From Nostoc punctiforme NIES-2108 (GTDB lineage: Bacteria; Cyanobacteriota; Cyanobacteriia; Cyanobacteriales; Nostocaceae): DNA of 64,000 nt. The stretch spans positions 288,520-352,519 of the forward strand of contig LXQE01000096.1 in assembly GCA_003326195.1 (NCBI GenBank), given 5' to 3'. Made by a program: the position numbers and the translations under genes. Below are positions 19,034 to 29,354 of the stretch, one piece after another (position 1 is the stretch's first letter; each line of letters opens with the position of its first letter). The notes beneath the pieces were generated by a model. The model was not told the origin of the DNA, searched no databases, and saw only the letters and a program-made list of their open reading frames with translations.

Positions 19034-19738
19034 ATGACTAACGAAATTCAATCCATTTTTAACCGTATTGCTCCAGTTTATGACCAGTTAAACGATTGGT
19101 TGAGTCTGGGACAGCATCGAATCTGGAAGGAAATGACAGTAAAATGGAGTGCAGCTAAACCAGGAGATACTGCATTAGATTTGTGTTGCGGTAGTGGTGA
19201 TCTAGCTTTACGTTTGGCACGGCGTATAGGAGCAACAGGACAGGTGTATGGAGTGGATTTTTCCCAAAACCTGCTAGAAAAAGCTCAAGAACGCTCACAT
19301 TGGCAGTATCCCCAACCAGCTATTAGCTGGGTTGAAGCTGATGTCCTCAATTTACCCTTTGAAGATAACCAATTTGATGCTGCAACAATGGGCTATGGTT
19401 TAAGAAATGTTAAAGATATTCCCCGCAGTCTCCAAGAGCTATACCGGGTTTTGAAGCCGGGAGCTAAAGCCGCAATTTTAGACTTTCATCGACCGATTAA
19501 TCCTCAGCTACGCGCCTTTCAGCAGTTGTATCTGGACAGTTTTGTAGTGCCAGTTGCCAGTTATTTAGGCTTAAAAGAAGAATATGCTTACATCAGTCCC
19601 AGCTTAGATCGGTTTCCCATCGGCAAAGAACAAATAGAGTTAGCTCATCAAGTTGGTTTTGCAGTTGCCACACACTACCCCATTGCGAACGGTATGATGG
19701 GAGTGCTAGTGCTTAGTAAGTTAGGAGTTATTAGTTAA
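19034..19738 (+). CDS. menG: phylloquinone/demethylmenaquinone methyltransferase (UbiE/MenG type)
   Basis: A 234-residue SAM-dependent methyltransferase. Near the N-terminus is IFNRIAPVYDQLNDWLSLGQHRIWKEM, the UbiE family signature 1 region. The SAM-binding motif ALDLCCGSGDLALRLA is near residue 47. Post-motifs AATMGYGLRNV (signature 2) and VLKPGAKAAILDF follow. In cyanobacteria this enzyme performs the last methylation of phylloquinone, the photosystem I electron carrier. Length and motifs are complete. The ATG lies in a heptamer of the upstream STRR, so its ribosome site is repeat-derived and weak. Confidence 0.93.
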   Translation: MTNEIQSIFNRIAPVYDQLNDWLSLGQHRIWKEMTVKWSAAKPGDTALDLCCGSGDLALRLARRIGATGQVYGVDFSQNLLEKAQERSHWQYPQPAISWVEADVLNLPFEDNQFDAATMGYGLRNVKDIPRSLQELYRVLKPGAKAAILDFHRPINPQLRAFQQLYLDSFVVPVASYLGLKEEYAYISPSLDRFPIGKEQIELAHQVGFAVATHYPIANGMMGVLVLSKLGVIS

Positions 19739-19804
19739 AAGTTATGAATTATGAGTAGTGATAAATTCTCATTTAAAATTTATCATTCCTAACTCCTAAC
19801 TCTT

Positions 19805-19832
19805 GTACAGACGCGATTAATCGCGTCTGTAC
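19805..19832. repeat. 28-bp perfect palindrome
   Basis: GTACAGACGCGATT (19805-19818) followed by its exact reverse complement. It lies between menG and the DUF445 gene and could form a cruciform or RNA hairpin. The core GACGCGAT/ATCGCGTC recurs inside the helicase gene at 14045. Confidence 0.85.
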
Positions 19833-19883
19833 TGTTAACTGCTAACTCTAAGCTCTAACCTCCTAACTTTTTTAATTCTTCCC

Positions 19884-21119
19884 TTGGACTGGTCTCATCT
19901 TTGGCTTTATGTGTCTCCCCCGGTACTGGGTGGAATTATTGGCTATTTCACAAATGATATAGCCATCAAAATGTTGTTCCGTCCTTACCGAGCAATTTAT
20001 ATCGCTGGACGAAGAGTACCCTTCACCCCTGGATTGATCCCCCGCAATCAAGAACGTCTAGCTAAGAACATTTCTAATACAATCATGGGGTCACTATTGA
20101 CACCACAAGAATTGCAAAATCTGGCACGGCGTTTGTTGCAAACAGAACGCGTGCAATCAGCAATTCTCTGGTTGTTGCGGTTGGCAATTGAACAAATCAA
20201 GACAGATAAAAATGAGAAAAGTGCCAAAATTGTAGCGGGAATTTTGCGGGATTTACTAGGGGAGTCCTTGCCACGATTGCTCAAGGTTTTAGCGCGGCGT
20301 GAAGATTTTTTAGAAGCGCAGATAAATCAAATTTTTGACCAGATATTGCTGGAATTTCAACTTAGTGAAGAACAATCTACGCGGCTTGCTGATTGGTTGT
20401 TGCAAGTAGTTTTACCGCCGGATATTTTACGCCAAACGATAGTTGATTTTTTGACCGATCGTACCATTCAAATTATCGATGAAGGCTTCCGCGAAAAAAC
20501 CAGTGGGACTTATTGGGTAGTAGCAAATTTGTTTGGCTTACGTAATACTCTTACACGCCTACGAACTTTTTGCTTGGATGAAAAAGAGGCTGCTAATAGT
20601 CGTTTACAGGAATTGACTCAAGATTTGCAGATCCGCGATCGCATTCGGAAATTACTGCAAAATTTATCATTACAAAACTTGCCAATGGGTACGGTGCGCC
20701 AACTCCGAAAAACCACCCGCGAAAGTGTCCGCCACTACCTGCAAAATAGTGGCAGCGATTTTTTACAAGGATTAACTGATTCTGTTGATTGGGAAAATAT
20801 TGCTGTCGTGCTGCTGAATCGTGTTAGTGCTTCACCAGTTGTCAGTACTTCTTTAGAAGTCATGAGTCAAGAGTTGGCTCTAATTTTAGAGAAATATTTG
20901 GAAAAAGATTTAGAAGCAATTGTGGCACAGGCGATTCCAATTTTATCGATAGATGAAGTGATCGTTGACCGGGTAAAATCAACTTCACCTGCTGATTTGG
21001 AAGCTGCCATTGAAGGAATTGTGAAAAATGAATTGCAGGCGATTGTGACTTTAGGTGGTGTTTTAGGTTTTGTTATCGGGTTATTGCAGGCGGTATTTTT
21101 AATATTAAGTCAATATTAA
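19884..21119 (+). CDS. DUF445 family membrane-associated protein
   Basis: A 411-residue protein with a hydrophobic N-terminal segment and the DUF445 signature: [22 protein letters not shown] then [19 protein letters not shown] long helical middle follows, with a closing C-terminal membrane segment ([20 protein letters not shown]). Two terminal anchors with a large helical domain between them is the usual layout. Family members (YheB-like) have no established reaction. The start is a TTG at 19884; no in-frame ATG precedes the conserved segment, and the first residues [17 protein letters not shown] fit the family. It may be cotranscribed with menG, 145 bases upstream. Confidence 0.87.
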   Translation: MDWSHLWLYVSPPVLGGIIGYFTNDIAIKMLFRPYRAIYIAGRRVPFTPGLIPRNQERLAKNISNTIMGSLLTPQELQNLARRLLQTERVQSAILWLLRLAIEQIKTDKNEKSAKIVAGILRDLLGESLPRLLKVLARREDFLEAQINQIFDQILLEFQLSEEQSTRLADWLLQVVLPPDILRQTIVDFLTDRTIQIIDEGFREKTSGTYWVVANLFGLRNTLTRLRTFCLDEKEAANSRLQELTQDLQIRDRIRKLLQNLSLQNLPMGTVRQLRKTTRESVRHYLQNSGSDFLQGLTDSVDWENIAVVLLNRVSASPVVSTSLEVMSQELALILEKYLEKDLEAIVAQAIPILSIDEVIVDRVKSTSPADLEAAIEGIVKNELQAIVTLGGVLGFVIGLLQAVFLILSQY

Positions 21120-21307
21120 TTTTTTGTTTTTACCTGTAAAATTTTATCAAATTATAGTTGCAATTTCGTCAAATTATGAAATGAAAGAAATTTGCAGATG
21201 TTATCAAACATCCAAAAATCCTATCACTCCAAAGCTTTCAACTGGTCGTGGTAACAAAAAAACGGTTTTTAATCACGCAAAAATTGGAATTTTGAAACAG
21301 CGATCGC

Positions 21308-21883
21308 TTAACTCAATATCTGTGCTAAATTCAGCACAAATCCTGGTAATACATCTTCTCCTGATAAGCTAGTAGGCGATCGCAGAATCTCAACATCCTG
21401 TCCTGGGCGATAAATTTCCACCTGTTGGTTCTGCGGATCAATCAGCCAGCCTAAACGTACACCGTTGTCAATATACTCCTGCATTTTTTGTTGCACAGTC
21501 TTTAAGCTGTCTGAAGCAGAGCGCAATTCTACCGCAAAATCTGGAGCCATTGGTAGGAATCTTGCAGGGTCTGGATTCAGGGCTTCTAATCGCTCTCGGC
21601 TCACCCAGGATGCATCAGGAGAAGGATTTGCACCATTAGGAAGTTTGAAACCTGTAGAAGAATCAAAAGCCAAACCTGTGCCATCAGCGTCAGCCCAATT
21701 ACCTAAGCGCTGTGTCAGTTTACTATTGCGATTTCCGATTCCCCATCCAGTTGGTGGCATGATAATTAATTCTCCCTCTGCCGTGCGCTCAAGTCGCAAA
21801 TCTCGATTATTTTGACACAGTTGGAAGAACTGCTCATCTGTTAGTTCAATGGTGGGGCTGAGGTTCAGAATCAGGGCAGTCAT
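21308..21883 (-). CDS. Uma2 family (DUF820) putative endonuclease
   Basis: A 191-residue protein of the Uma2/DUF820 family, expanded in cyanobacteria. It has a PD-(D/E)xK nuclease-like core: ERTAEGELIIMPPTG, LPNGANPSPDASWVSRERLE with the conserved P-D, and FAVELRSASDSLKTVQQKMQ with E and a downstream Lys/Gln helix, then GVRLGWLIDPQNQQVEIYRP. The active-site lysine position appears occupied by Arg/Ser in the VELRS segment, as in many members. The role is unknown; a toxin or mobile-DNA link is often suggested. A second, more diverged member is at 40995. Confidence 0.85.
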   Translation of the reverse strand: MTALILNLSPTIELTDEQFFQLCQNNRDLRLERTAEGELIIMPPTGWGIGNRNSKLTQRLGNWADADGTGLAFDSSTGFKLPNGANPSPDASWVSRERLEALNPDPARFLPMAPDFAVELRSASDSLKTVQQKMQEYIDNGVRLGWLIDPQNQQVEIYRPGQDVEILRSPTSLSGEDVLPGFVLNLAQILS

Positions 21884-22301
21884 AGTTGCCTCTCAATCTT
21901 GCTAACTGTAGCGTAGCATTTGGTTGACATACTAGGCTGACCATCTAAATAACTACGATGCTTACTAGAGAGCTATTTTCAGTTATGTAAAAATTTGTTT
22001 CATTGTTATCTGTCTGATAATAGCAGATGAGAGTTGATGTTTTTCTCTCAGCTTATACTAGCAGGATGCTGTATTCAATCACACCCTCTTATTATTCTGT
22101 TGACTTAGCAAATTTATTCTAAATTTCAGAAGTTGCCTCGCTCAAAATTAAAACAGAGAAAGCGTTATGGCTCTCGTTGAATACTTATGTCATCATTTTG
22201 CTACGCATCAGGTTTTTGGTATTAAATTTTACATATCCTTTAAAAGTATCTGGGTTAAAAGCTTATATTGTAAATCTGATTAATATTAGAGAGTATGTTA
22301 A
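21884..22301. other. intergenic region, 418 bp
   Basis: AT-rich divergent spacer between the Uma2 gene and the broken nuclease-helicase gene. No ORF or recognised repeat. Confidence 0.5.
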
Positions 22302-24701
22302 ATGAAAGAAAGACAAAAAATCACTAGGTTTAACGGAATATCAAACTGGTTATCTAACTCAGTTAGCGAATCTGAAGATAAGCGGTACACACATCGTCTG
22401 CTCAAAGAAGATAAAAGCCAACGAGATATAATTCTCAATGAATTAATATTAATTGTTCAAAAAGCCCATGAAGATGCTCGATATCGCCTTCGTAAATTAG
22501 CAGGAAATTCTCTTTTTCCATTTGGGGATTTTTCAGAAAGCGATCCAAGCTATGGCTATCCTGAACGTCTTAATATTATATCCCGCCAGAGTTATTTTGG
22601 AGATATATTTTCAGGAATTATTGCCGAAAATTTTGCTCATTTTGGACAGGATGATTGGGAAGTTCCTGCTTTTCTTTTCCGATTTCATCTAGTTGAGTTT
22701 CAACATTTAGAATTTCTAAATCAAACTGAAGAGATTGCAAAAAAGCGACCTGGACGTACAGGTGATGATTGTCTTGCTTTTTTACGCAACAGCGAAGGAG
22801 TAATTATTGCTTCTCTATTTTGTGAAGCTAAATGCACAACTAATCATTACACAATAATGATAGCTGAAGCACACAAAAAGGTAAGTGAACCACATATAAA
22901 GCCTGTTGACATCCCACAAATAATTGAGATTTTGGGGGATTACAATGATCTTTATTCATCTGAATGGGTTGATTCTCTAAGAGTTTTATGGCTAGAAAAA
23001 GTTGATATAAATTATGAACGCTACGATTTAATTAGTTATATTTGTGGTAAGCATCCTGTCGAAAATCCAACCTGGATATCTCCTGAAAAACCACACGAAC
23101 AATATACAGCAGGAAGAAGACTTGAAGCAGTTGAAATTCATCTTCATGAAGTTGAAAATCTTGTTACAACTGTCTATAGTCAGCCAGCAATTGCAACACT
23201 TTCAATAGATATTCCTACCCAAACAGTTCAACAACCAGATGATGCAGAGATTGCAAAAGCCAACTCTGATGTCATAGTAGAGGGTGAAGTTCTGCAAAAT
23301 GAGATGACTCAACCAAGTAACGAAGTCATTGCTTTAGCGAAAGAACTACAAAATAGTCTTGCAGGCAACAGACTAACGCCAGCAATTGCAAAACTTTATA
23401 GCCAACATACCAGACTTCGCGCAGGAGGAAAGGGATTAACTGGGTGGCGAGAAGATGAAGCAGGTGAAAGATTAAATGATGCTATGCGCCTTATTGAGGC
23501 TGCATTTATCCAGCGAGAAACTGGAGACACTAACTGGCGTAATGGAATGCTACGGGCTGGTGAGTTATTTGAATGGCTATCTCATCCCCAACTAAACCCG
23601 GATATTTTACCAATTCGTTTACTTGCAGCAGCTGTATATGAACTTGCTGGTTATCCTGCTAGGGCTGCGGGTTTACTCAATGAAGATATAAGTGAGGGAG
23701 TAGAGTCAGAAATTTTACGTTCTTTGCTAAAAGCTGATTTTCCTACTTTATTGCAACGACTGACAGAATATTGGGCAACTGTAACATCATCAAATTTCCA
23801 AACTGAAACAAGTCTTCTTTGGGATGACGCTGATACAGGTGCTGACAGATTTAACAAGTTGATTGTTAAAGAAACTGCTAGTTCTTTAGGAATTTTATGT
23901 GCAAAAATGCGCTGGGGAAATGAACCAAGATTAGAAAGAGCTATTGAAAAGCTTTCTGATATTGCTAAGGTGCTTCTTCATGGACACGACACTTATTCTT
24001 GGCTTTTAGGAAAATTGTGCGCTGAAGTTACATCTGTATATATACAAACTTCTCTACGACATCATCTAGAATTGCTTTCTCAGATGATTACTCCAAATGG
24101 TAGAAATTTCTTAGAACGTTATTTACGTCAAAGTTATCAAAAGTGTAAAGCTTTAGCATGGCGTTCTCAAGTTTGTGGAATCGAACGACTAGCAAGAGCA
24201 GAATCGTTTGCTCTTTGTACCCCTACAGGTTCAGGAAAAACAACGATAGCTGAAATTGCAATTCTGCAAAGCTTGTTCTTGGAAACAACAAATTCTAACA
24301 ATTTTAGTAGTTCGGCTCCTTTAGTAATTTACTTAGTGCCAAGTAGAGCGCTTGCCACAGAAGTTGAATCAAATTTATCTCGTGTTTTAAAGCGTTCTAC
24401 TAATAACAATGTCATAGTTACAGGTTTATATGGAGGTACTGACTGGGGGCCAACAGATGTATGGCTGACATCAGAACAGCCAACAGTTTTAATTTGCACT
24501 TACGAAAAAGCAGAAGCTTTGATGAAATTTTTAGGATCTCTATTTATCCGTAGAGTATCGCTTATTGTACTTGATGAAGCCCATGCAGTTCAATTTGATG
24601 GTAATAAAGATTCTTTGCAAAAAGCTGAGAATAGATCCTTACGCTTAGAATCACTAGGGGCAAGACTGTTTACTTATGTAGAACAAAATCATAGAGGATA
24701 A
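22302..24701 (+). pseudogene. nuclease-like domain fused to SF2 helicase, N-terminal part (interrupted gene)
   Basis: 799 residues. The N-terminal ~290 residues contain a pattern compatible with a PD-(D/E)xK nuclease: Glu109 (GIIAENFAHFG), Asp155/156 (TGDDCLAFLR) and Glu175-x-Lys177 (FCEAKCTT). A helical linker follows, then the start of a superfamily 2 helicase: Walker A TPTGSGKTT near residue 640, motif Ia LVPSRALATEV, a glycine-rich YGGTDWG segment, and motif II DEAHAVQF near 757. The frame stops 41 residues after DEAH, so helicase motifs III-VI are absent. The likely C-terminal remainder lies in another frame from 24682. This fits loss of an internal segment plus a frameshift. A nuclease fused to an SF2 helicase recalls Hachiman-type (HamA/HamB) phage defence, but that link is inference. 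Confidence 0.7.
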
Positions 24702-25896
24702 TTTTTTAATATGGCTGGAAAAAACTGCACCACTTGACCCTGGTAACAATCTTTCTGATGCACAATTATCAGCTATTGAAACTCTCGATTCGCTGGATAG
24801 TATTTTATTGTCTGCCATTGTCGAAATTGAACAGCTAGAAGCTAAAGATTTAAGCCCTAATGAATTGGAGGAGCATCTGCAAAAAATTTGGCATCGAAGC
24901 TTTGCTCATTACGCTAGCCGCGAACAAGAACGATTAGAAAATTTATTCATCAGGCGAGGTAGAGCGTTAAAAACAGAAATTTATAAAGATGTTTCACAGC
25001 GTCGGCGCTTGTATCGTACCAGCCTACCACCACGCGCTGGAAATGAGCTTTTAACTCTCTATCCTAAACTTAAAGAACAATTATCTGTGAGTGGAGATTA
25101 TGCTATTTGGACACCAGAAGAACGCTTTAACTATGTTCAAGATATAGTTAGCAATTTAACCAGTCTGTCTAAATTTAGACTCAGTGACCCATCAGGAAAT
25201 ATTTCTTGGAATGAAATATTATGCTGGTGGCTTGACCCCAATAAAGCAATGAAAAAACCAAACCTAACTCAAATTTCAAAATGGCATTCATACATTAGTC
25301 AAAATTTTGGATATAGATTTAATTGGGGTTTGGGGAGTGTTATTGCATTAGCAATGGATGAAGCTTTTCGTGGCGAGTTAGTTGAATCCTCATTGGAAAA
25401 CTGGTCACAAATTGGGCTACCTTGGATTGTTTTCTGGATGAAAGAACTTATTGTATGGGGAACTTTAGACCCAGTAGCTGCATACTTGCTTGCTAAAGTA
25501 GAAGATGTAACAACTCGTAAGCAAGCTGAAGAACTAGCGCAAACTTACTATCACTACATTAGCGAAAGAGAATCGGAACCAAATGAATATCTTAATGCAG
25601 TTAATATAAAAAACTGGGTAGAACAATCATTTTCCAGTGTTGAACGACATTTACCAACTCCCAAACCTGCTAATCAAATTAACGTCAATTTGCTGAAAGA
25701 TTTCAGTAAAGCTCCAAGTAAAAATTGGAGAGTAGTACCAGTAGAAATTGGAGATGAAATTCAATGGTTTGATTTAGCAGGATTTCCACTCGCAATTTGC
25801 CAAAAGCCTGAAAAGTGGCAGTCTGATTTTCTAAATACCTACGATTTCATGCTAGATGCAGAAAATCGATTTGTTTCATCAAAGATTTATGTTTGA
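24682..25896 (+). pseudogene. C-terminal remnant of the helicase gene
   Basis: A 404-codon open frame without a good start: an in-frame TAG precedes it at 24679, and a TTG at 24808 is the first usable codon. It starts NFLIWLEKTAPLDPGNNLSD and continues as a helical, Trp-rich region (WNEILCWWLDP, WGLGSVIALAMDEAF, WIVFWMKELIVWG) with no ATPase motif. It is in frame +1 relative to the upstream piece and overlaps its last codons. It is read here as the accessory C-terminal domain of the same helicase after deletion of the RecA2 domain. It overlaps the stop of the P450 gene by 10 bases, tail to tail. Confidence 0.65.
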
Positions 25897-27251
25897 CTTT
25901 TCAAAGGATGCTTGATCGCCAAAGGTTCAATATATGCTTGTAGAGTATCTTTAACTTTAGAAGGTTGACGAACTGGAGCGATCGCAGAATAATCCGGTTT
26001 TACTGTCCAGTCATAATGCCGAAGCAGTGTAGAAAGCACAATTTTCATTTCCATCTGGGCAAATTCCATGCCTAAACAACTGTGCGAACCATAACCAAAA
26101 CCCATTAGTGCTAAAGGATGTTTTTTATCTTCTTCACGAGGTGGTGCAAAGCGATCGGGGTCGAAGCGATCGGGATCTGTGTACAGTTCTGGTAAACGGT
26201 GAGTCAGCATCGGCGAAATAGTCACAAACCAACCTGCTGGGATACGATAACCTCCATACTCAATATCTTTAAGGACACCACGATTATAGGCATACACTGG
26301 CGGATAGAGCCGTTCTGCTTCTTTTAGGACGTTGGTTAACTGTGGAAGTTGTTTGAGATGGGATAGGTTAAGGGGATTATTTCCCACAACTGCTAATTGT
26401 TCTTGGCGCAGTCGTTCTCGCCACTCTGGATGATTACCTAATTCAAAGATTACCCAAGTCAGCAAAGAGGCTGTTGTCTCGTGTCCAGCAAATAGTAATA
26501 ATAGTGCCTCATTGATTACCTGTGCTTCGCTCAATTTATTGCCGTCTTCATCAACAGCGGCTAACAGCAATCCCAAAACATCTTTTGATTCTTCTAAGTT
26601 ACCCTGCTCGATACGTTGGGCGATCGCTTCACGTAAGAAAGTCACTAACTTACCCCTAGCATTTTGACCGCGACCATATAAAGTAAAAGGGACATTCCAT
26701 TTCAATATCGCCATACTGCTATCTAGCAGTTGTGTAAACCACTGACTGGTTTGCTCAACTTCGGTCTTATTCTGACTTCCCAAGAACAGGCGAGTCGCAA
26801 CCATCAGGGTAAGCTGACGGAAACTAGAATTTAAGGGAATCGTTCCTCGCTCTCCCCAATCTTTGAGGAAGTCTTGCACAATATTTTGAATGGTATCGAA
26901 GTATGTAGCGATCGCTTTTCCGTGAAATGCTGGATACATCAAGCGACGGGTTAGGCGATGTTCTTCCCCATCTTGTAATAAAATATTGTTGCCAAATGTT
27001 GATTCTAAGAAATACCAACCGATCCGCGACGACATATTTTCAGCTTGTTCTACCAGCACCAGCCGATTAGCATCAGGGCCAATTAGATAAGCACGTTTGT
27101 ATCCCATGACACTCGTCTTAAAAACTGAACCATGCTGCTGGAATCGTCGCCATAGATACAGTTCTAAATCCCGAAATATTTCTAAAGTCTCCCCCAAGAT
27201 GGGCAAGCCATAACTACCAGGCATTTCCTCGGCTGATTTTAGCTGCCGCAT
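25887..27251 (-). CDS. cytochrome P450, CYP120-like
   Basis: A 454-residue soluble P450 with all landmarks: I-helix oxygen-binding FAGHETTASLL (residues 254-264), K-helix E311-x-x-R314 (EAERLYPP), the PERF-like FDPDRF region, and the haem loop FGYGSHSCLG with ligand Cys392. No membrane anchor is seen. The spacing and N-terminal PGSYGLPILGETLEIFRD resemble cyanobacterial CYP120, for which retinoid hydroxylation is known in Synechocystis; the substrate here is unproven. It lies 70 bases downstream of the Rieske oxygenase gene on the same strand, likely in one transcript, with a TetR gene divergent upstream. Electrons would come from ferredoxin. Confidence 0.93.
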   Translation of the reverse strand: MRQLKSAEEMPGSYGLPILGETLEIFRDLELYLWRRFQQHGSVFKTSVMGYKRAYLIGPDANRLVLVEQAENMSSRIGWYFLESTFGNNILLQDGEEHRLTRRLMYPAFHGKAIATYFDTIQNIVQDFLKDWGERGTIPLNSSFRQLTLMVATRLFLGSQNKTEVEQTSQWFTQLLDSSMAILKWNVPFTLYGRGQNARGKLVTFLREAIAQRIEQGNLEESKDVLGLLLAAVDEDGNKLSEAQVINEALLLLFAGHETTASLLTWVIFELGNHPEWRERLRQEQLAVVGNNPLNLSHLKQLPQLTNVLKEAERLYPPVYAYNRGVLKDIEYGGYRIPAGWFVTISPMLTHRLPELYTDPDRFDPDRFAPPREEDKKHPLALMGFGYGSHSCLGMEFAQMEMKIVLSTLLRHYDWTVKPDYSAIAPVRQPSKVKDTLQAYIEPLAIKHPLKSQT

Positions 27252-27321
27252 ATTTGAGTACCTCCAGCAGTAATTAGCTACAGTTTAATTGTAAAGGGCA
27301 GTTAGGCTTTGCAAATCAAAA

Positions 27322-28275
27322 TTACCAATTGTGGTAGAGTTTTTCTGCATAGAACATAATCTCTTCATTTGGCAATCTAATTTTTGGTTTTTGTCGAGGA
27401 TATAAACTTTCGACAGCACTTGTATCTTGCTCAATAACAGTGGCTGCTGCTTGTAAAACTGAATTTTTAAACAGAAATTTCATCACAGGATTGACGATTT
27501 TGGCATACATCAAAATAAACGTCTTGGTAATTTTTTCTGTTTCCGGGTAGAGAATATGAATTTGAGCAATATCACCAATAGGGGTTTCAGCCAACAAAGC
27601 TGTAGTTGAAGGAAAAGCGTATTCGAGTGTGTTAGCAAGCGTTTTCGGGAATATTCCCAAAATAGGATTTTTGATAATTTCTCCTAATGTGTTGCTAGCT
27701 CTTGTCAGTTCTTGTTTGACTGTAGCAGAGTATCCTTTTTCTTCAAAATGACTTACATTACAAGATGTAATTTTGAATAGTTCTTTATGAGTACCATTTT
27801 GGTGATTATAGTCATAGTTAACCATTAGGTTACTCAAAAATTCACCTTGAATACTTTTTTCCCCAGTTACTCCAATGAACTCGTATTCATCGACAATTTT
27901 CTGATGCAAATCTGGGATGGGCAATCTTGGTTCAAATCCAGCATAAGTCCAGATGCAGTCATTGCTAATAATTAACTCTAATGGTTTGGTAATTGGCTGA
28001 GTGTCTTTTTTATCTCCTTGCTGTAGTCTGCCTTGCCCATCAAATTCTAGTGCATGAAAAGGGCAAGAAATAGTATCTCTTTCCTGACAAACCCAGCCGC
28101 CTGATAATGGTGCTTGCATGTGCGGACAGATGTTATCAAGGGCAAACACTTCGCCTTTTTGGTTTTGCCAAATAACATAATCCTGTCCATTTAATGTGAT
28201 TTTATTTGGTTTATTCACTTCCAATATAAATTTGTGCGCGATTAACCAAGGCGCACCAGGTAAAATTGGTTCCAT
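27322..28275 (-). CDS. Rieske [2Fe-2S] non-haem iron oxygenase
   Basis: 317 residues from the ATG at 28275, which has a GGAG ribosome site 7 bases upstream. An upstream in-frame start at 28344 adds 23 residues lacking family similarity. Rieske ligands: C50-x-H52 (ICPHMQ) and C71-x-x-H74 (CPFHAL). The mononuclear iron site is Asp155, His158, His163 (YDYNHQNGTHKE), the D-x2-H-x4-H bridge of ring-hydroxylating or PAO-like oxygenases. No C-terminal membrane anchor is evident, unlike pheophorbide a oxygenase. It probably hydroxylates or demethylates a hydrophobic ring compound using ferredoxin electrons. It is paired with the P450 gene downstream and divergent from a TetR regulator. Confidence 0.9.
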   Translation of the reverse strand: MEPILPGAPWLIAHKFILEVNKPNKITLNGQDYVIWQNQKGEVFALDNICPHMQAPLSGGWVCQERDTISCPFHALEFDGQGRLQQGDKKDTQPITKPLELIISNDCIWTYAGFEPRLPIPDLHQKIVDEYEFIGVTGEKSIQGEFLSNLMVNYDYNHQNGTHKELFKITSCNVSHFEEKGYSATVKQELTRASNTLGEIIKNPILGIFPKTLANTLEYAFPSTTALLAETPIGDIAQIHILYPETEKITKTFILMYAKIVNPVMKFLFKNSVLQAAATVIEQDTSAVESLYPRQKPKIRLPNEEIMFYAEKLYHNW

Positions 28276-28615
28276 TTTTTCTCCAAAATATTGATTGATA
28301 GTTTTTTGAAAAATCGCTAGATGAGTTAGTAAAAGGCAACGCAATATTGAAACTTAAAAGTTGTAGGCAAGCTGGTGTCACCTGTCCTACATCACTCTTT
28401 TGAATGGAAATTGGGATAATTAAAGTCTTGTCTGCAATGGACGAACTAATACAACCGCGCATTTGCTCGGTTAATTTTGGTTACTACATTGCTGAATAGT
28501 GCAGCAACTAACTAAAAAATTAGTTAGTAAATATTAATTTAATAAATTTTATCTTTTATGTCAACTACTAACCAAGTTTTTAGTTAATATATTTTCGTTA
28601 TGCTGATGGAGCAAT
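28276..28615. other. divergent promoter region between the Rieske and tetR genes
   Basis: 340 bp, AT-rich toward tetR. It contains the inverted repeat at 28507-28528 and a second related half-site pair, ACTACTAACC and TTTTTAGTTAAT, near 28565-28590. No gene. Confidence 0.55.
28507..28528. promoter_or_regulatory. candidate TetR operator
   Basis: Perfect 9-bp inverted repeat ACTAACTAA (28507-28515) and TTAGTTAGT (28520-28528), separated by AAAA, about 90 bases before the tetR start and 230 before the Rieske start. A half-site-like AACTA/TAGTT pair recurs about 50 bases closer to tetR. Size and symmetry fit a TetR-family dimer; binding is inferred from position only. Confidence 0.55.
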
Positions 28616-29272
28616 GTGGGTCGTTCAACGCAGTCAAAATTCTCATCTAAAAAGCCGCGTCAGGTGCGCGATGCAGAAGCAACGAAAAAGCAAATTCTTG
28701 ATGCGGCAGAAGCGGAGTTTGCCAGAAATGGACTTCAAGGGGCGCGGACAGGAGCGATCGCTAGAGGTGCAGGTGTCACTACAGCGATGATTTACTACTA
28801 CTTCCAGAGCAAGGAAGGACTATATCAAGCAGTTTTGCAACGTCCGGCGGTAGAAATGCACGAAGGGTTTGAGCAGCTAAATTTGGATCGGTTCCCACCA
28901 GAGGAAGCCTTGAAACTGCTAGTCAAAGGAGCGATCGCTTATGAAGCTGCTCACCCACACAGGGGGATGCTTTGGTTCCAAGAAGCAAACCAAAACCAGG
29001 GAAAGTATTTTAAAGAGGGGAATTGGCAAGAAAATTTTAGCTATCTAATCAAGATTTTAGAGCGGGGGATGGCGGAAGGTTGTTTCCGTCAAATCGATCC
29101 ATTTTTCACCACCCTGCATATTATTGGAGTTTGTAATTTATACTTCAACGCTTACGAAAACATTAAGCATACTAGACCCGATTTGCAACTGCTAAGTTCA
29201 GAAATGATTGAGCAGCATACTCAAGCAGCAGTTAATTTTATTTTGGCTGGTGTGCGACGTACTGGAGATTAG
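28616..29272 (+). CDS. TetR/AcrR family transcriptional regulator
   Basis: A 218-residue repressor-type protein starting at a GTG. The N-terminal helix-turn-helix is clear: KKQILDAAEAEFARNGLQGA, TGAIARGAGVTTAMIYYYFQ, SKEGLYQAVLQ (residues ~23-70). The C-terminal ligand domain is helical, with a TetR_C-like stretch AHPHRGMLWFQEA. It is divergent from the Rieske/P450 pair with a perfect dyad between them, so it probably controls that pair and itself in response to a hydrophobic effector. A strong terminator at 29355 ends its transcript. Confidence 0.92.
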   Translation: MGRSTQSKFSSKKPRQVRDAEATKKQILDAAEAEFARNGLQGARTGAIARGAGVTTAMIYYYFQSKEGLYQAVLQRPAVEMHEGFEQLNLDRFPPEEALKLLVKGAIAYEAAHPHRGMLWFQEANQNQGKYFKEGNWQENFSYLIKILERGMAEGCFRQIDPFFTTLHIIGVCNLYFNAYENIKHTRPDLQLLSSEMIEQHTQAAVNFILAGVRRTGD

Positions 29273-29291
29273 GGATTGAATATCGGGAAAC

Positions 29292-29321
29292 TGCGTAGGC
29301 GTAGCCCGCCGTAGGCATCGC
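29292..29321. repeat. TGCGTAGGCG-type dispersed repeat
   Basis: TGCGTAGGCGTAGCCCGCCG then TAGGCATCGC. A close relative is translated inside the FAD oxidoreductase gene (55119-55148). Another lies in inverse orientation near 42103-42129. Confidence 0.75.
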
Positions 29322-29354
29322 GTGCCAAACCGTGATAAGGGAACTCCAAGAAAT

